From Planctomycetes bacterium UBA2386 (GTDB lineage: Bacteria > Planctomycetota > UBA1135 > UBA2386): 18,714 bases of DNA. The notes under the pieces were generated by a model. The model had not been told where the DNA came from and did no database searches. It was given only the letters and a program-made list of their open reading frames with translations. The position numbers and the translations under genes are program-made. Shown piece after piece: positions 1 through 6,055 of this stretch. The stretch covers positions 1 to 18,714 of the forward strand of contig DDSQ01000009.1 in NCBI GenBank assembly GCA_002343845.1, given 5' to 3'. Position 1 is the stretch's first letter. Every line of letters starts with the position of its first letter.

Positions 1-1003
1 GGAAGAGCAGCGAGCCGTCGTTGATGCGCGGTAGGCCGGCGCCGAAGCGCCCCTCGTAGCCCAGCGACTCGGCTTCGTGTTCGATGTACTTCTGCTGTTG
101 CTTCCACTCCACGCCGAAGGGCGGGTTGGCGAGCATGTAGTCGAACGTGCGCTTCTTCCCGTCCTGGTCGCGCTCGAAACCGTCCTTGGTGAAGGAGTCG
201 CCGAGCACGATGTTGTCGGCGTCCTCGCCCTTGATGAGCATGTCCGCCTTGCAGACCGCCCACGACTCGTCGTTCCAGTCCTGGCCGAACAGGTGCGGGT
301 TCGCGTCCTTGTTGAGCCGGCGGATGTACTGCTCCGCAACGGACAGCATGCCGCCCGTTCCGCAGGCGGGGTCGTAGATGGTCTTGACGACGTGGCTCTT
401 GCGCAGGTCCTTCTCGGGGCCGAGCAGGAGGTTGACCATCAACCGGATGACCTCGCGAGGCGTGAAGTGCTCGCCGGCCTCCTCGTTCGACTGCTCCGCG
501 CCGATCCGGATGAGCTCCTCGAAGGCGTAGCCCATCTGCACGTTGTCGACCTTGTCCGGCGAGAGGTCGATGGCCGCGAACTTCTTGACCACCTCGTAGA
601 GGAGGTTCTTCTCGGCCATCTTGGCGATCTGCACGTCGAACGCGAACCGCTCCATGATCTCGCGCACGTTCTTCGAGAAGCCGTTGATGTAGGCGTTCAG
701 GTTCGGCGCGAGTTGGTTGGGGTCGCCGAGGAGCTTGCCGAGATCGAGCTTCGAGAGGTTGTGGAAGGGTCGCTCGGTGATCTTCTCCAGCAAGCTCCGA
801 ACCACCGTCTCGGGCTTCGTCTTGATCTTCGGATACTCGGCAAGCACCCGGTCCTTGCTCGGCGCTAGCAGACAGTCGAAGCGGCGGAGGACCGTCAGCG
901 GCAGGATGACCTTGCGGTACTCGTTCCGCTTGTAGGGGCCCCGGAGCAAGTTGCAGATGCTCCAGATGAAGTTGGCGAGGTCGCGGTGCGTCTCAGCGGC
1001 CAT
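1..1003 (-). CDS. hsdM: Type I restriction-modification DNA methylase subunit HsdM, 3' end outside window
   Basis: This is the N-terminal 334 residues of an N6-adenine DNA methyltransferase, the modification subunit of a type I restriction system that works with HsdS (specificity) and HsdR. Visible family features are an N-terminal helical HsdM domain (about residues 1-160), HFTPREV near 178-184, the S-adenosylmethionine motif DPACGTGG at 211-218 and catalytic NPPF at 293-296. The last visible residues (INDGSLLF) match the helix that follows the catalytic region. The ATG at 1003 is chosen because a strong GGGAGG lies 5 bases upstream (1009-1014, reverse strand). hsdS and hsdR would lie beyond the left edge and cannot be confirmed. 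In sampled lines it is less GC-rich than most of the window, consistent with horizontal acquisition, and it sits next to a tRNA gene. Confidence 0.95.
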   Translation of the reverse strand, partial: MAAETHRDLANFIWSICNLLRGPYKRNEYRKVILPLTVLRRFDCLLAPSKDRVLAEYPKIKTKPETVVRSLLEKITERPFHNLSKLDLGKLLGDPNQLAPNLNAYINGFSKNVREIMERFAFDVQIAKMAEKNLLYEVVKKFAAIDLSPDKVDNVQMGYAFEELIRIGAEQSNEEAGEHFTPREVIRLMVNLLLGPEKDLRKSHVVKTIYDPACGTGGMLSVAEQYIRRLNKDANPHLFGQDWNDESWAVCKADMLIKGEDADNIVLGDSFTKDGFERDQDGKKRTFDYMLANPPFGVEWKQQQKYIEHEAESLGYEGRFGAGLPRINDGSLLF

Positions 1004-1043
1004 CACGGCCTCCCAGAAAACCCGACCGGCTGGCGAGGTTCAT
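993..1043 (-). CDS. Possible 16-codon leader ORF overlapping the hsdM start
   Basis: An ATG at 1043 opens a 16-residue ORF (MNLASRSGFLGGRDGR) whose TGA lies 8-10 bases inside hsdM in another frame. A GGAG sits 8 bases before its ATG (1052-1055, reverse strand), which is good spacing. If translated, ribosomes would pass over the hsdM ribosome-binding site and end beside the hsdM start, so it could couple or tune methylase translation. There is no homology support and chance is possible at this length. Confidence 0.3.
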   Translation of the reverse strand: MNLASRSGFLGGRDGR

Positions 1044-1118
1044 TCGTTGCTCTCCAAACCGAGTTGCGGTCGGTGGCGTACTGCGTGGCATGGGATCGTC
1101 GTTCGAAACTTGGTCGAC

Positions 1119-1136
1119 AAGGCTCTGCGCGGCCTT
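1119..1136 (-). terminator. Weak hairpin downstream of tRNA-Val
   Basis: AAGGC at 1119-1123 can pair with GCCTT at 1132-1136 around an 8-base loop. It begins about 15 bases past the tRNA 3' end in the direction of transcription. There is no clear T-run, only a TTG after the stem, so this is at best a weak terminator or processing hairpin. Confidence 0.22.
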
Positions 1137-1150
1137 CCCGTGTCGATGGA

Positions 1151-1226
1151 TGGTACGCCCGGAGGGACTCGAACCCCCGACATCCTCCTTGTAAGGGAGG
1201 CGCTCTACCAACTGAGCTACGGGCGT
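1151..1226 (-). tRNA. tRNA-Val (anticodon UAC)
   Basis: The reverse strand folds as a complete cloverleaf of 76 bases including an encoded CCA. The acceptor stem ACGCCCG (5' end at 1226) pairs with CGGGCGT (1155-1161), followed by discriminator A and CCA. The D-arm is AGCTCAGTTGGTAGAGC. The anticodon stem CCTCC/GGAGG encloses loop CTTACAA, giving anticodon TAC (valine). The T-loop TTCGAGT is closed by a five-pair stem with one G-U. It lies between the small lipoprotein-like gene and hsdM on the same strand, and its 3' end faces hsdM. Confidence 0.97.
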
Positions 1227-1276
1227 GCGCCGCGCGGAGCGTAGCGAACTGTCGGCGGCGTGACCCGCTTCGCGTG

Positions 1277-1693
1277 CTACTTCGCCACGATCGGAGGCGA
1301 CGGATCGACCCACGCTCGGCGGCCGACGTAGTCGACGACGTCGAACGGCAGGCCGAGTGCGCAGTGGCCGATCGACGACCCGACACTCGCGGGCCAGAAC
1401 AGGAACTCGTCGGCGCCTTGTTCGCCGAGGCTGTCGCCGCAGAGCCGGCCGAGCGGCCAGCTCACCGGCAGCAGCACGATCGACACCGCACCACCGACGA
1501 TGCCGCCGAGCCACGCACCCGCAGCAGCCGGCCCACGCACCCACGCCGGGCGACCGAACTCGGGCGGCGGCGAACGATCCGCGAGCGCGTCGATGGTGTC
1601 GGGGATCGCGCAGGCTCCACCGAGCGCGGCGAGAACGAACGGCGCGGCACGACGCATCATCCTGGTGATGGTAGCACCACGCCGGTCGTCCAT
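1277..1693 (-). CDS. Small lipoprotein-like protein of unknown function
   Basis: A 138-residue protein I do not recognise. The N-terminus carries a signal-like stretch, MMRRAAPFVLAALGGAC, with a cysteine at residue 28 of the long form; the lipobox (GGAC) is imperfect. A second hydrophobic stretch lies at about residues 55-78. The C-terminal part (FWPASVGSSIGHC...LPFDVVDYVGRRAW) is loosely like small envelope lipoproteins of the YceK type, but I would not assign that. The ATG at 1693 lies 9 bases after the stop of the upstream TPR gene and has GAGGG close before it. An internal start at 1660 or 1657 would give a more usual signal peptide (cysteine near position 17). It is probably cotranscribed with the TPR gene and the sigma factor. 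Confidence 0.7.
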   Translation of the reverse strand: MDDRRGATITRMMRRAAPFVLAALGGACAIPDTIDALADRSPPPEFGRPAWVRGPAAAGAWLGGIVGGAVSIVLLPVSWPLGRLCGDSLGEQGADEFLFWPASVGSSIGHCALGLPFDVVDYVGRRAWVDPSPPIVAK

Positions 1694-1702
1694 CGCCCTC
1701 GC

Positions 1703-2539
1703 CTACTTGCCGGCCCGCGCGGTCTCGAGCGCGGCGGCGTCCTTGCCGACCTCGTTCTGCTTGTCGCGGGCGCGCTGCAGCGCCTTCTTCGCCGACATCG
1801 CCTCGAGCGACTTCTGCAGGCGATCCTGCACGATCGGGTCGTCCTCGCCGTGCGAGGCCACCGATTGCGCGGCGTGCTCGATCGCGCGGCTCGCGGCGTC
1901 GAAGTCCCCCTTCTCGATCCACGCCAGCGCCAGGAAGTTGCAGGCCTCGATCGTCTGCGGGCCCGGGTCGGCGCTCTCGAGCGCGCCCTGGAAGGCGACG
2001 ATCGCCTCGTCGAGCCGTTCGCCGGACTGCAGCAGCCGCGCCTGCCACAGCCTCGCGTCCTGCGCACGAGAGCTCCCCGGATCGATCGCCGCGGCGCGAC
2101 CGTAGGTCGTCATCGCCTCGTCGACCCGCTTCTGCCGACGCTGCATGTCGGCAGCACCGAGCAACCCGCGCTGCGCGAAGCGCGCGCTGTCGAGCTGCAC
2201 CGCCAGCAGGTAGCCCTTCTCGGCGAGCGCCAGGCTGCCCTGCTGCCGCCACGTCTCGCCGGCAGTGAACGCCGCCTGGGCGGCGACCGCGGGCTCGGTC
2301 GCGAACTTCACGGCGATCTCGTCGAACGCCTTGGCCGCCGCCTCGAGCGCCGCGGCGCGTTCGGGCCCGCGCAGGCCGCGGACCTTGGCGCCGAGTTCCC
2401 GCCCCGCCGCGAGCGCCTCGCGACCCGCCGGGCTGACCACCGACTTCGGCTTCTCGCCGACTTCGGACTGCGCGATCGTGGGGAGGGCGAGCAGCGCGCA
2501 CAGGATCCACTTCGCCGGCACGGACATCGTCGTCTTCAT
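1703..2539 (-). CDS. Secreted tetratricopeptide-repeat protein
   Basis: A 278-residue protein with a signal peptide (MKTTMSVPAKWILCALLALPTIAQS, cleavage probably near residue 25) and a mature part made almost wholly of paired amphipathic helices. Several units fit the TPR pattern, for example AADMQRRQKRVDEAMTTYGR followed by AAIDPGSS, and ALAWIEKGDFDAASRAIEHA. The C-terminus is a charged helix. The start at 2539 is supported by GAAGGAAG about 6 bases upstream. It lies 24 bases downstream of the ECF sigma gene on the same strand, so it may belong to that sigma factor's output or sensing pathway. No catalytic motif is visible. The likely role is as a protein-binding scaffold in the periplasm. 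Confidence 0.85.
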   Translation of the reverse strand: MKTTMSVPAKWILCALLALPTIAQSEVGEKPKSVVSPAGREALAAGRELGAKVRGLRGPERAAALEAAAKAFDEIAVKFATEPAVAAQAAFTAGETWRQQGSLALAEKGYLLAVQLDSARFAQRGLLGAADMQRRQKRVDEAMTTYGRAAAIDPGSSRAQDARLWQARLLQSGERLDEAIVAFQGALESADPGPQTIEACNFLALAWIEKGDFDAASRAIEHAAQSVASHGEDDPIVQDRLQKSLEAMSAKKALQRARDKQNEVGKDAAALETARAGK

Positions 2540-2563
2540 GGTGCTTCCTTCGTTCTTCGACCT

Positions 2564-3103
2564 TCAACCGTCGAGGCGGCCCGCGGTGCGGACGAACGCC
2601 TCGACTTCCCTTCGAATGCGGTGCCGTGCCCGGTGCAGGCGCGTCTTGACGCACGCCTCGGTGCGGTGGAACCGCTCCGCGAGCTCGGCGCAGCAGAAAC
2701 CCTCGTGGAACAGCAGCAGCAGGCGTCGATCGGGCTCCTTCAGGCGTTCGATCGCGGCGAGCAGCCACGTTCGAACGTGTTGCCCAGGCACCCGCCGCCC
2801 GCCGATCGTCCAGTAGTCGTCGGACGGCGCTTCACGGGCCACCGCGCCGTCGACCAAGGCCTGTTCCACCTGCAGTCGCCGCTGCCCGCGCATCGCCCGC
2901 GCGCGGACACGCGTCGCGATCGTCTGCACGGCCGCCCAGAAGCGATCCCGGTGCCGGACGCCGCGCGCCCAGCGCCAGGCGGCGATCGCGACGTCCTGGA
3001 CGAGGTCGTCCTTGTTGTTGCGGGTCCAGGGGTCGGAGTAGCGGCGCAGCCAGTTGCTCGCCTGGTGGTGGGCTCGTTGCCATGCGTCGTCGGGTCGTTC
3101 CAT
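2564..3103 (-). CDS. RNA polymerase sigma factor, ECF (sigma-70) family
   Basis: This 179-residue protein has the length and two-domain layout of ECF sigma factors, which direct RNA polymerase to a small set of promoters. Region 2 covers about residues 12-78, including DDLVQDVAIAAWRWARG and the DRFWAAVQTIATRVRARAMR stretch. Region 4 covers about 112-168 and contains a helix-turn-helix: LKEPDRRLLLLFHEGFCCAE, then LAERFHRTEACVKTRLHRAR. The start at 3103 is preceded by GCGAGGG. No anti-sigma factor with a recognisable zinc-binding motif lies next to it. Instead it is followed by a secreted TPR protein and a lipoprotein-like protein, and preceded by an acyltransferase. A 13-base direct repeat lies in its leader. 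Confidence 0.88.
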   Translation of the reverse strand: MERPDDAWQRAHHQASNWLRRYSDPWTRNNKDDLVQDVAIAAWRWARGVRHRDRFWAAVQTIATRVRARAMRGQRRLQVEQALVDGAVAREAPSDDYWTIGGRRVPGQHVRTWLLAAIERLKEPDRRLLLLFHEGFCCAELAERFHRTEACVKTRLHRARHRIRREVEAFVRTAGRLDG

Positions 3104-3114
3104 GTCCCTCGCCT

Positions 3115-3141
3115 CGGTGAGCGGGGAACGGTGAGCGGGGA
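3115..3141. repeat. Two tandem 13-base copies in the sigma factor leader
   Basis: The sequence CGGTGAGCGGGGA occurs at 3115-3127 and again at 3129-3141, an exact direct repeat with a period of 14 bases. It lies 12-38 bases upstream of the sigma factor start codon, in the 85-base gap between plsC and the sigma gene. It could be an operator or a simple duplication. Confidence 0.8.
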
Positions 3142-3188
3142 CGACTAGAGGGGAGCGGGCGACCGCGATCCCGGCCGGAATCCGCGGA

Positions 3189-3899
3189 TCAGCCGCCGTC
3201 GCCGACGAGGTCTTCGCGTGCGACGTGGCCGGTCAGCGCGGCGATGGCACGCATGATGTGCGCGGTCGCGAGGCGCAAACGCGCGCGACGGTCACCGCCG
3301 CCGAGCGCGTCGAGTTCGGCCGGTGCGATCGGCTTGCCGAAGCGGATCGTGATCGTGCGCGGCCGCGGGAACCACGCGCCGGACGGCATCGCGGCGTACG
3401 CGCCGACGATGCCGACCGGCACCACCGGCACCGACTCCTGCAGCACCAACGACACAGCACCCGGGTTGCCGAGCATCGGCAGACCGTCTCGGCTCAACCC
3501 GCCCTCCGGGAAGATGCCGAGCGTGCGCCCCTGCTGCAGCACCGCGCGCGCCGCGCGCAGCGCTTCGCGGTTGCCGCCGCGCACGCGCACCGGGATCGCG
3601 CGATTCCAGCGGTAGAACCAGCCGAGCCCGCGCGACCGCCAGTGCACTTCGGTCATCAGGTAGACGATGCGGGCGCGGCAGACCGCGCCGAGCACCAGCG
3701 GATCGACGAACGAAGTGTGGTTCGCCGCCAGCACGCAGGCGCCGTCGGGCGGCGGCGGCCCTTCGACGCGCAGGCGAAACCACGCCCGCAGCAGCCCGCC
3801 GAACACACACCGGAACACGCGGAACAGCCGTTCGTCCGCCGGCGACGGCGGCGCGGCCAACGCCGGGCCGTCATCGCTGGCGGCGCCCGGCGCGTTCAT
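3189..3899 (-). CDS. 1-acyl-sn-glycerol-3-phosphate acyltransferase-like protein (PlsC/LPLAT family)
   Basis: This 236-residue protein belongs to the lysophospholipid acyltransferase family, which moves a fatty acyl group to a glycerolipid acceptor at the cytoplasmic membrane, classically making phosphatidate. The catalytic motif NHTSFVD is at 60-66 (His61, Asp66). The acceptor-binding FPEGGLSRDG at 130-139 is a variant of FPEGTRS. A GAVSLVLQESVPVVPVGIVG block (147-166) corresponds to motif IV. A hydrophobic segment near 27-41 could anchor the protein. Its ATG lies 4 bases after the stop of the upstream secreted repeat protein, so the two are probably translated together. It may act on another acceptor, because the family is broad. 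The change of TR to GL in motif III is notable. Confidence 0.9.
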   Translation of the reverse strand: MNAPGAASDDGPALAAPPSPADERLFRVFRCVFGGLLRAWFRLRVEGPPPPDGACVLAANHTSFVDPLVLGAVCRARIVYLMTEVHWRSRGLGWFYRWNRAIPVRVRGGNREALRAARAVLQQGRTLGIFPEGGLSRDGLPMLGNPGAVSLVLQESVPVVPVGIVGAYAAMPSGAWFPRPRTITIRFGKPIAPAELDALGGGDRRARLRLATAHIMRAIAALTGHVAREDLVGDGG

Positions 3900-3903
3900 C
3901 GGC

Positions 3904-4944
3904 TCAGCGCTTCGCGCGCTCGGCCCACTCGGTGCCGCCGAACTCGGCGTTGAGCACGGAGCGACACCGGCCCATCACCAGGGCGAACTCCGGGCCCTGC
4001 CACTTCTGGGCGGCGAGGATCGCGTGGTAGAGCGCCTCGGCCTGCAGGCTCGGCCAGCAGTCCCTGGTCTCGAGCCGCACGCGCAGGAACAGGAGCATCG
4101 CTTCCTTGAACTTGTCCTTCTCGCCCGGCGCCGCCTTCTCGAGCAGGATCTTGCCGATGCCGAGGTAGGCGCCGGCGCGCGAGCTCGAGTCGACGCTCTC
4201 CTTCTTGACGACGTCCTCGTAGATGCGCTGCGCGCCGTCGACGTCCTTGGTCTCGCGCAGGCTGTGCGCGAGCGCGACGTTCGCGCGGTTGGTTACGAGC
4301 GGCATGTTGCCGCCAGCCTTCTGCGCCACCGCCCGCAGCTTGGCCTGGTAGTCCTTCGGATCCTTGGCTTCCGCGAGCGCGGCGAAGAACTCGGCCTCGA
4401 CGGCGAAGCCGCCCGGCCAGCCGCCGGTCAGCGCTTCCTGCGCGTACTTCTTGGCGACGGCGGCGGCGTTGCCCGCGCCCTTCGTCCCCTGGCCGCTGTA
4501 GAACTCGAACTTCTGCCGGTGGATCTCGGGCAGCAGGCCGGCCTCGGGAATGCCCTTCTGCATCTCCTCGAGCGCGCCGACGGCCTTGGCGGGCTCGTCG
4601 TTGTCGAAGAACTGCGCGCTGGCGCCGACGAACCCGAACTGCGCGAGCAGCACGTCCTTTTCGGCGAGCTTCTCGCGCGCGACGGTCAACATGAGGTCCG
4701 GGTCGCGCAGACCGCGGCGGTAGACGTCGGCGAACTTCTTGAGCTCGACGCGGGCGATCTGGTCGCTGCTGACCTGTTCGTTGGTGCTGCCCTTGGTGTA
4801 GCGCAGGCTGCGGATGTCGAACGACACGACCTTGACGCCCGTCAACACCGTGCCGTTGTGCAGCGTGACGATGTCGTCTTGGGCGGCGGCCGGGACCGCG
4901 AGCAGGGCAGCGAGCAACGTGGCGGCGGAGAGGCGGAACGTCAT
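3904..4944 (-). CDS. Secreted TPR-like protein with an N-terminal small beta domain
   Basis: A 346-residue protein with a clear signal peptide (MTFRLSAATLLAALLAVPAAAQ, cleavage near residue 22). The mature N-terminus, about residues 23-70, reads as a small beta domain (DIVTLHNGTVLTGVKVVSF...), a pattern often seen before repeat regions in planctomycete secreted proteins. The rest is alpha-helical with degenerate TPR-like units, for example NRANVALAHSLRETKDVDGA and RAGAYLGIGKILLEKA. No enzyme motif is visible. No Shine-Dalgarno sequence precedes the ATG at 4944, but the signal peptide fixes the start well. It sits 4 bases before plsC, suggesting a shared transcript and perhaps an envelope-related role, which is inference. 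Confidence 0.8.
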   Translation of the reverse strand: MTFRLSAATLLAALLAVPAAAQDDIVTLHNGTVLTGVKVVSFDIRSLRYTKGSTNEQVSSDQIARVELKKFADVYRRGLRDPDLMLTVAREKLAEKDVLLAQFGFVGASAQFFDNDEPAKAVGALEEMQKGIPEAGLLPEIHRQKFEFYSGQGTKGAGNAAAVAKKYAQEALTGGWPGGFAVEAEFFAALAEAKDPKDYQAKLRAVAQKAGGNMPLVTNRANVALAHSLRETKDVDGAQRIYEDVVKKESVDSSSRAGAYLGIGKILLEKAAPGEKDKFKEAMLLFLRVRLETRDCWPSLQAEALYHAILAAQKWQGPEFALVMGRCRSVLNAEFGGTEWAERAKR

Positions 4945-5049
4945 GGGCAGCGCGCGGCGGGAATCAGGGGAGGGGGCGGAACATCATGCCGAGGTCGGAA
5001 CGACGAGACAACGGCGGTGGCGGTCTCGCGGTTCGGAGACGCCGCGGGC

Positions 5050-5073
5050 CGGCCGGACCGGCACATCCGGCCG
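5050..5073 (-). terminator. Strong hairpin directly after xdhC
   Basis: CGGCCGGA at 5050-5057 and TCCGGCCG at 5066-5073 form a perfect 8-pair stem with an 8-base loop. It begins one base past the xdhC stop codon in the direction of transcription. No T-run follows, so it is either a non-canonical terminator or a 3' stabilising hairpin. Confidence 0.5.
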
Positions 5074-5074
5074 T

Positions 5075-5950
5075 TCAGGCCTCGGCCGCGGGCAGTTCGC
5101 GCACGCCCTGCGCCCGCTTCTCCTTCTTGCGACCCTGCCACGACGCCCCGAGGTCGTGCCCCAGGCGCCGGACTGCGATCAGTTCGGCGACCACCGACAC
5201 GGCGATCTCCTCGTGCGTCTTGCCGCCGAGGTAGGCCCCCATCGGCGTGCGCACCGACGCCAGGAAGTCGTCGCCGATGCCGCACTCGCGCAGGTGCTTC
5301 CACAACAACGCCTGCTTGGTCGTGCTGCCGATCATGCCGAGGAAGCGCAGGCGTTCGCCCTTCGCGAAGCGCCGGCCGAGCGCTTCGAGCACGTGCGCGT
5401 CCTCCTGGTGGCCACGCGTGACGACGATGCCGTAGCTGTTCTGGCGGATCGGCATCTGCGCCACCATCTCGGCGTACGGCGCTGCGACGGTGGCGTGCGC
5501 CTCGGGAAAGCGCGCCGCCGTCGCGAAGGTCGCGCGGTCGTCGGCGATCGTCGTGCGGAAGCCCGCGAGGGTCGCGACCTGGCACAACGCCTTGCTGACG
5601 TGGCCGGCGCCGAAGATCCAGAGAGCCGGAGTCGTGATCGGTTCCACGAAGATCGTCACCTCGCCGCCGCACATGAGACCCGAGTCGGGAGAGTCCTTCT
5701 CGGTGAGCCGGAACTGCAACGAGCGCGGCTGCTCGTCGGCCAGCACGGCCCGCGCGGCTTCGTAGACCTCGGCTTCGAGGCAGCCGCCGCCCACGGTGCC
5801 GAGGAACGTGCCGTCGCCGAGCACGAGCAGACGCATCGAGGTGCGGCCCGGCGTGCTGCCGCGGGTGCCGACGATCGTCGCCAGCGCCGCGGGCATGCCC
5901 TCGCGCCGCAGGCGCACGATCTCCTCGAAGATGTCGGCGTCGGGCTTCAC
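5075..5950 (-). CDS. xdhC: XdhC/CoxI family molybdenum-hydroxylase maturation protein
   Basis: This 291-residue protein matches the XdhC/CoxI family, which binds molybdenum cofactor, promotes its sulfuration and delivers it to xanthine dehydrogenase-type enzymes in the cytoplasm. Visible features, numbered from the GTG, are GSTPG (31-35), GGGCLE (54-59), MCGG (93-96), a Rossmann fold starting IFGAGHVSKAL (112-122), VVTRGHQED, GMIGSTTK, and the C-terminal PMGAYLGGKTHEEIAVSVVA signature. The start is taken as the GTG at 5950: family alignment begins there, the frame upstream does not look like coding sequence, and no better start is near. No Shine-Dalgarno sequence is visible. No molybdenum hydroxylase subunits occur in this window, so its partner must be encoded elsewhere. 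Confidence 0.92.
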   Translation of the reverse strand: MKPDADIFEEIVRLRREGMPAALATIVGTRGSTPGRTSMRLLVLGDGTFLGTVGGGCLEAEVYEAARAVLADEQPRSLQFRLTEKDSPDSGLMCGGEVTIFVEPITTPALWIFGAGHVSKALCQVATLAGFRTTIADDRATFATAARFPEAHATVAAPYAEMVAQMPIRQNSYGIVVTRGHQEDAHVLEALGRRFAKGERLRFLGMIGSTTKQALLWKHLRECGIGDDFLASVRTPMGAYLGGKTHEEIAVSVVAELIAVRRLGHDLGASWQGRKKEKRAQGVRELPAAEA

Positions 5951-6055
5951 GTTCGGGCGAGAGGTTAGGCGGCGAGCGGCGCGGCGGGAACCCCGGCGCC
6001 GGCGACGCCGCCCGTTCGTCCGATGCGATGGCGAGCCGCTCGATATCCTGCGCCG
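5951..6055. promoter_or_regulatory. Divergent intergenic region between xdhC and the DUF5703 gene
   Basis: This 105-base region separates two divergent genes and must carry at least one promoter in each direction. A TATCCT at 6044-6049 resembles a -10 box and lies only 6 bases before the plus-strand ATG, which would give a leaderless or nearly leaderless mRNA. No convincing -35 is seen. A short hairpin (CGGCG 5994-5998 with CGCCG 6006-6010) is of the kind expected by chance in GC-rich DNA. Confidence 0.35.

Noticed and set aside
986..3148. A long plus-strand open frame opposite the sigma factor, TPR and lipoprotein-like genes, crossing the tRNA
   Set aside because: It covers the tRNA gene and is the arginine-rich shadow of well-supported minus-strand genes.
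5994..6010. Hairpin CGGCG/CGCCG in the xdhC-DUF5703 divergent region as an operator
   Set aside because: Five-pair GC stems occur throughout this GC-rich sequence and there is no further support.
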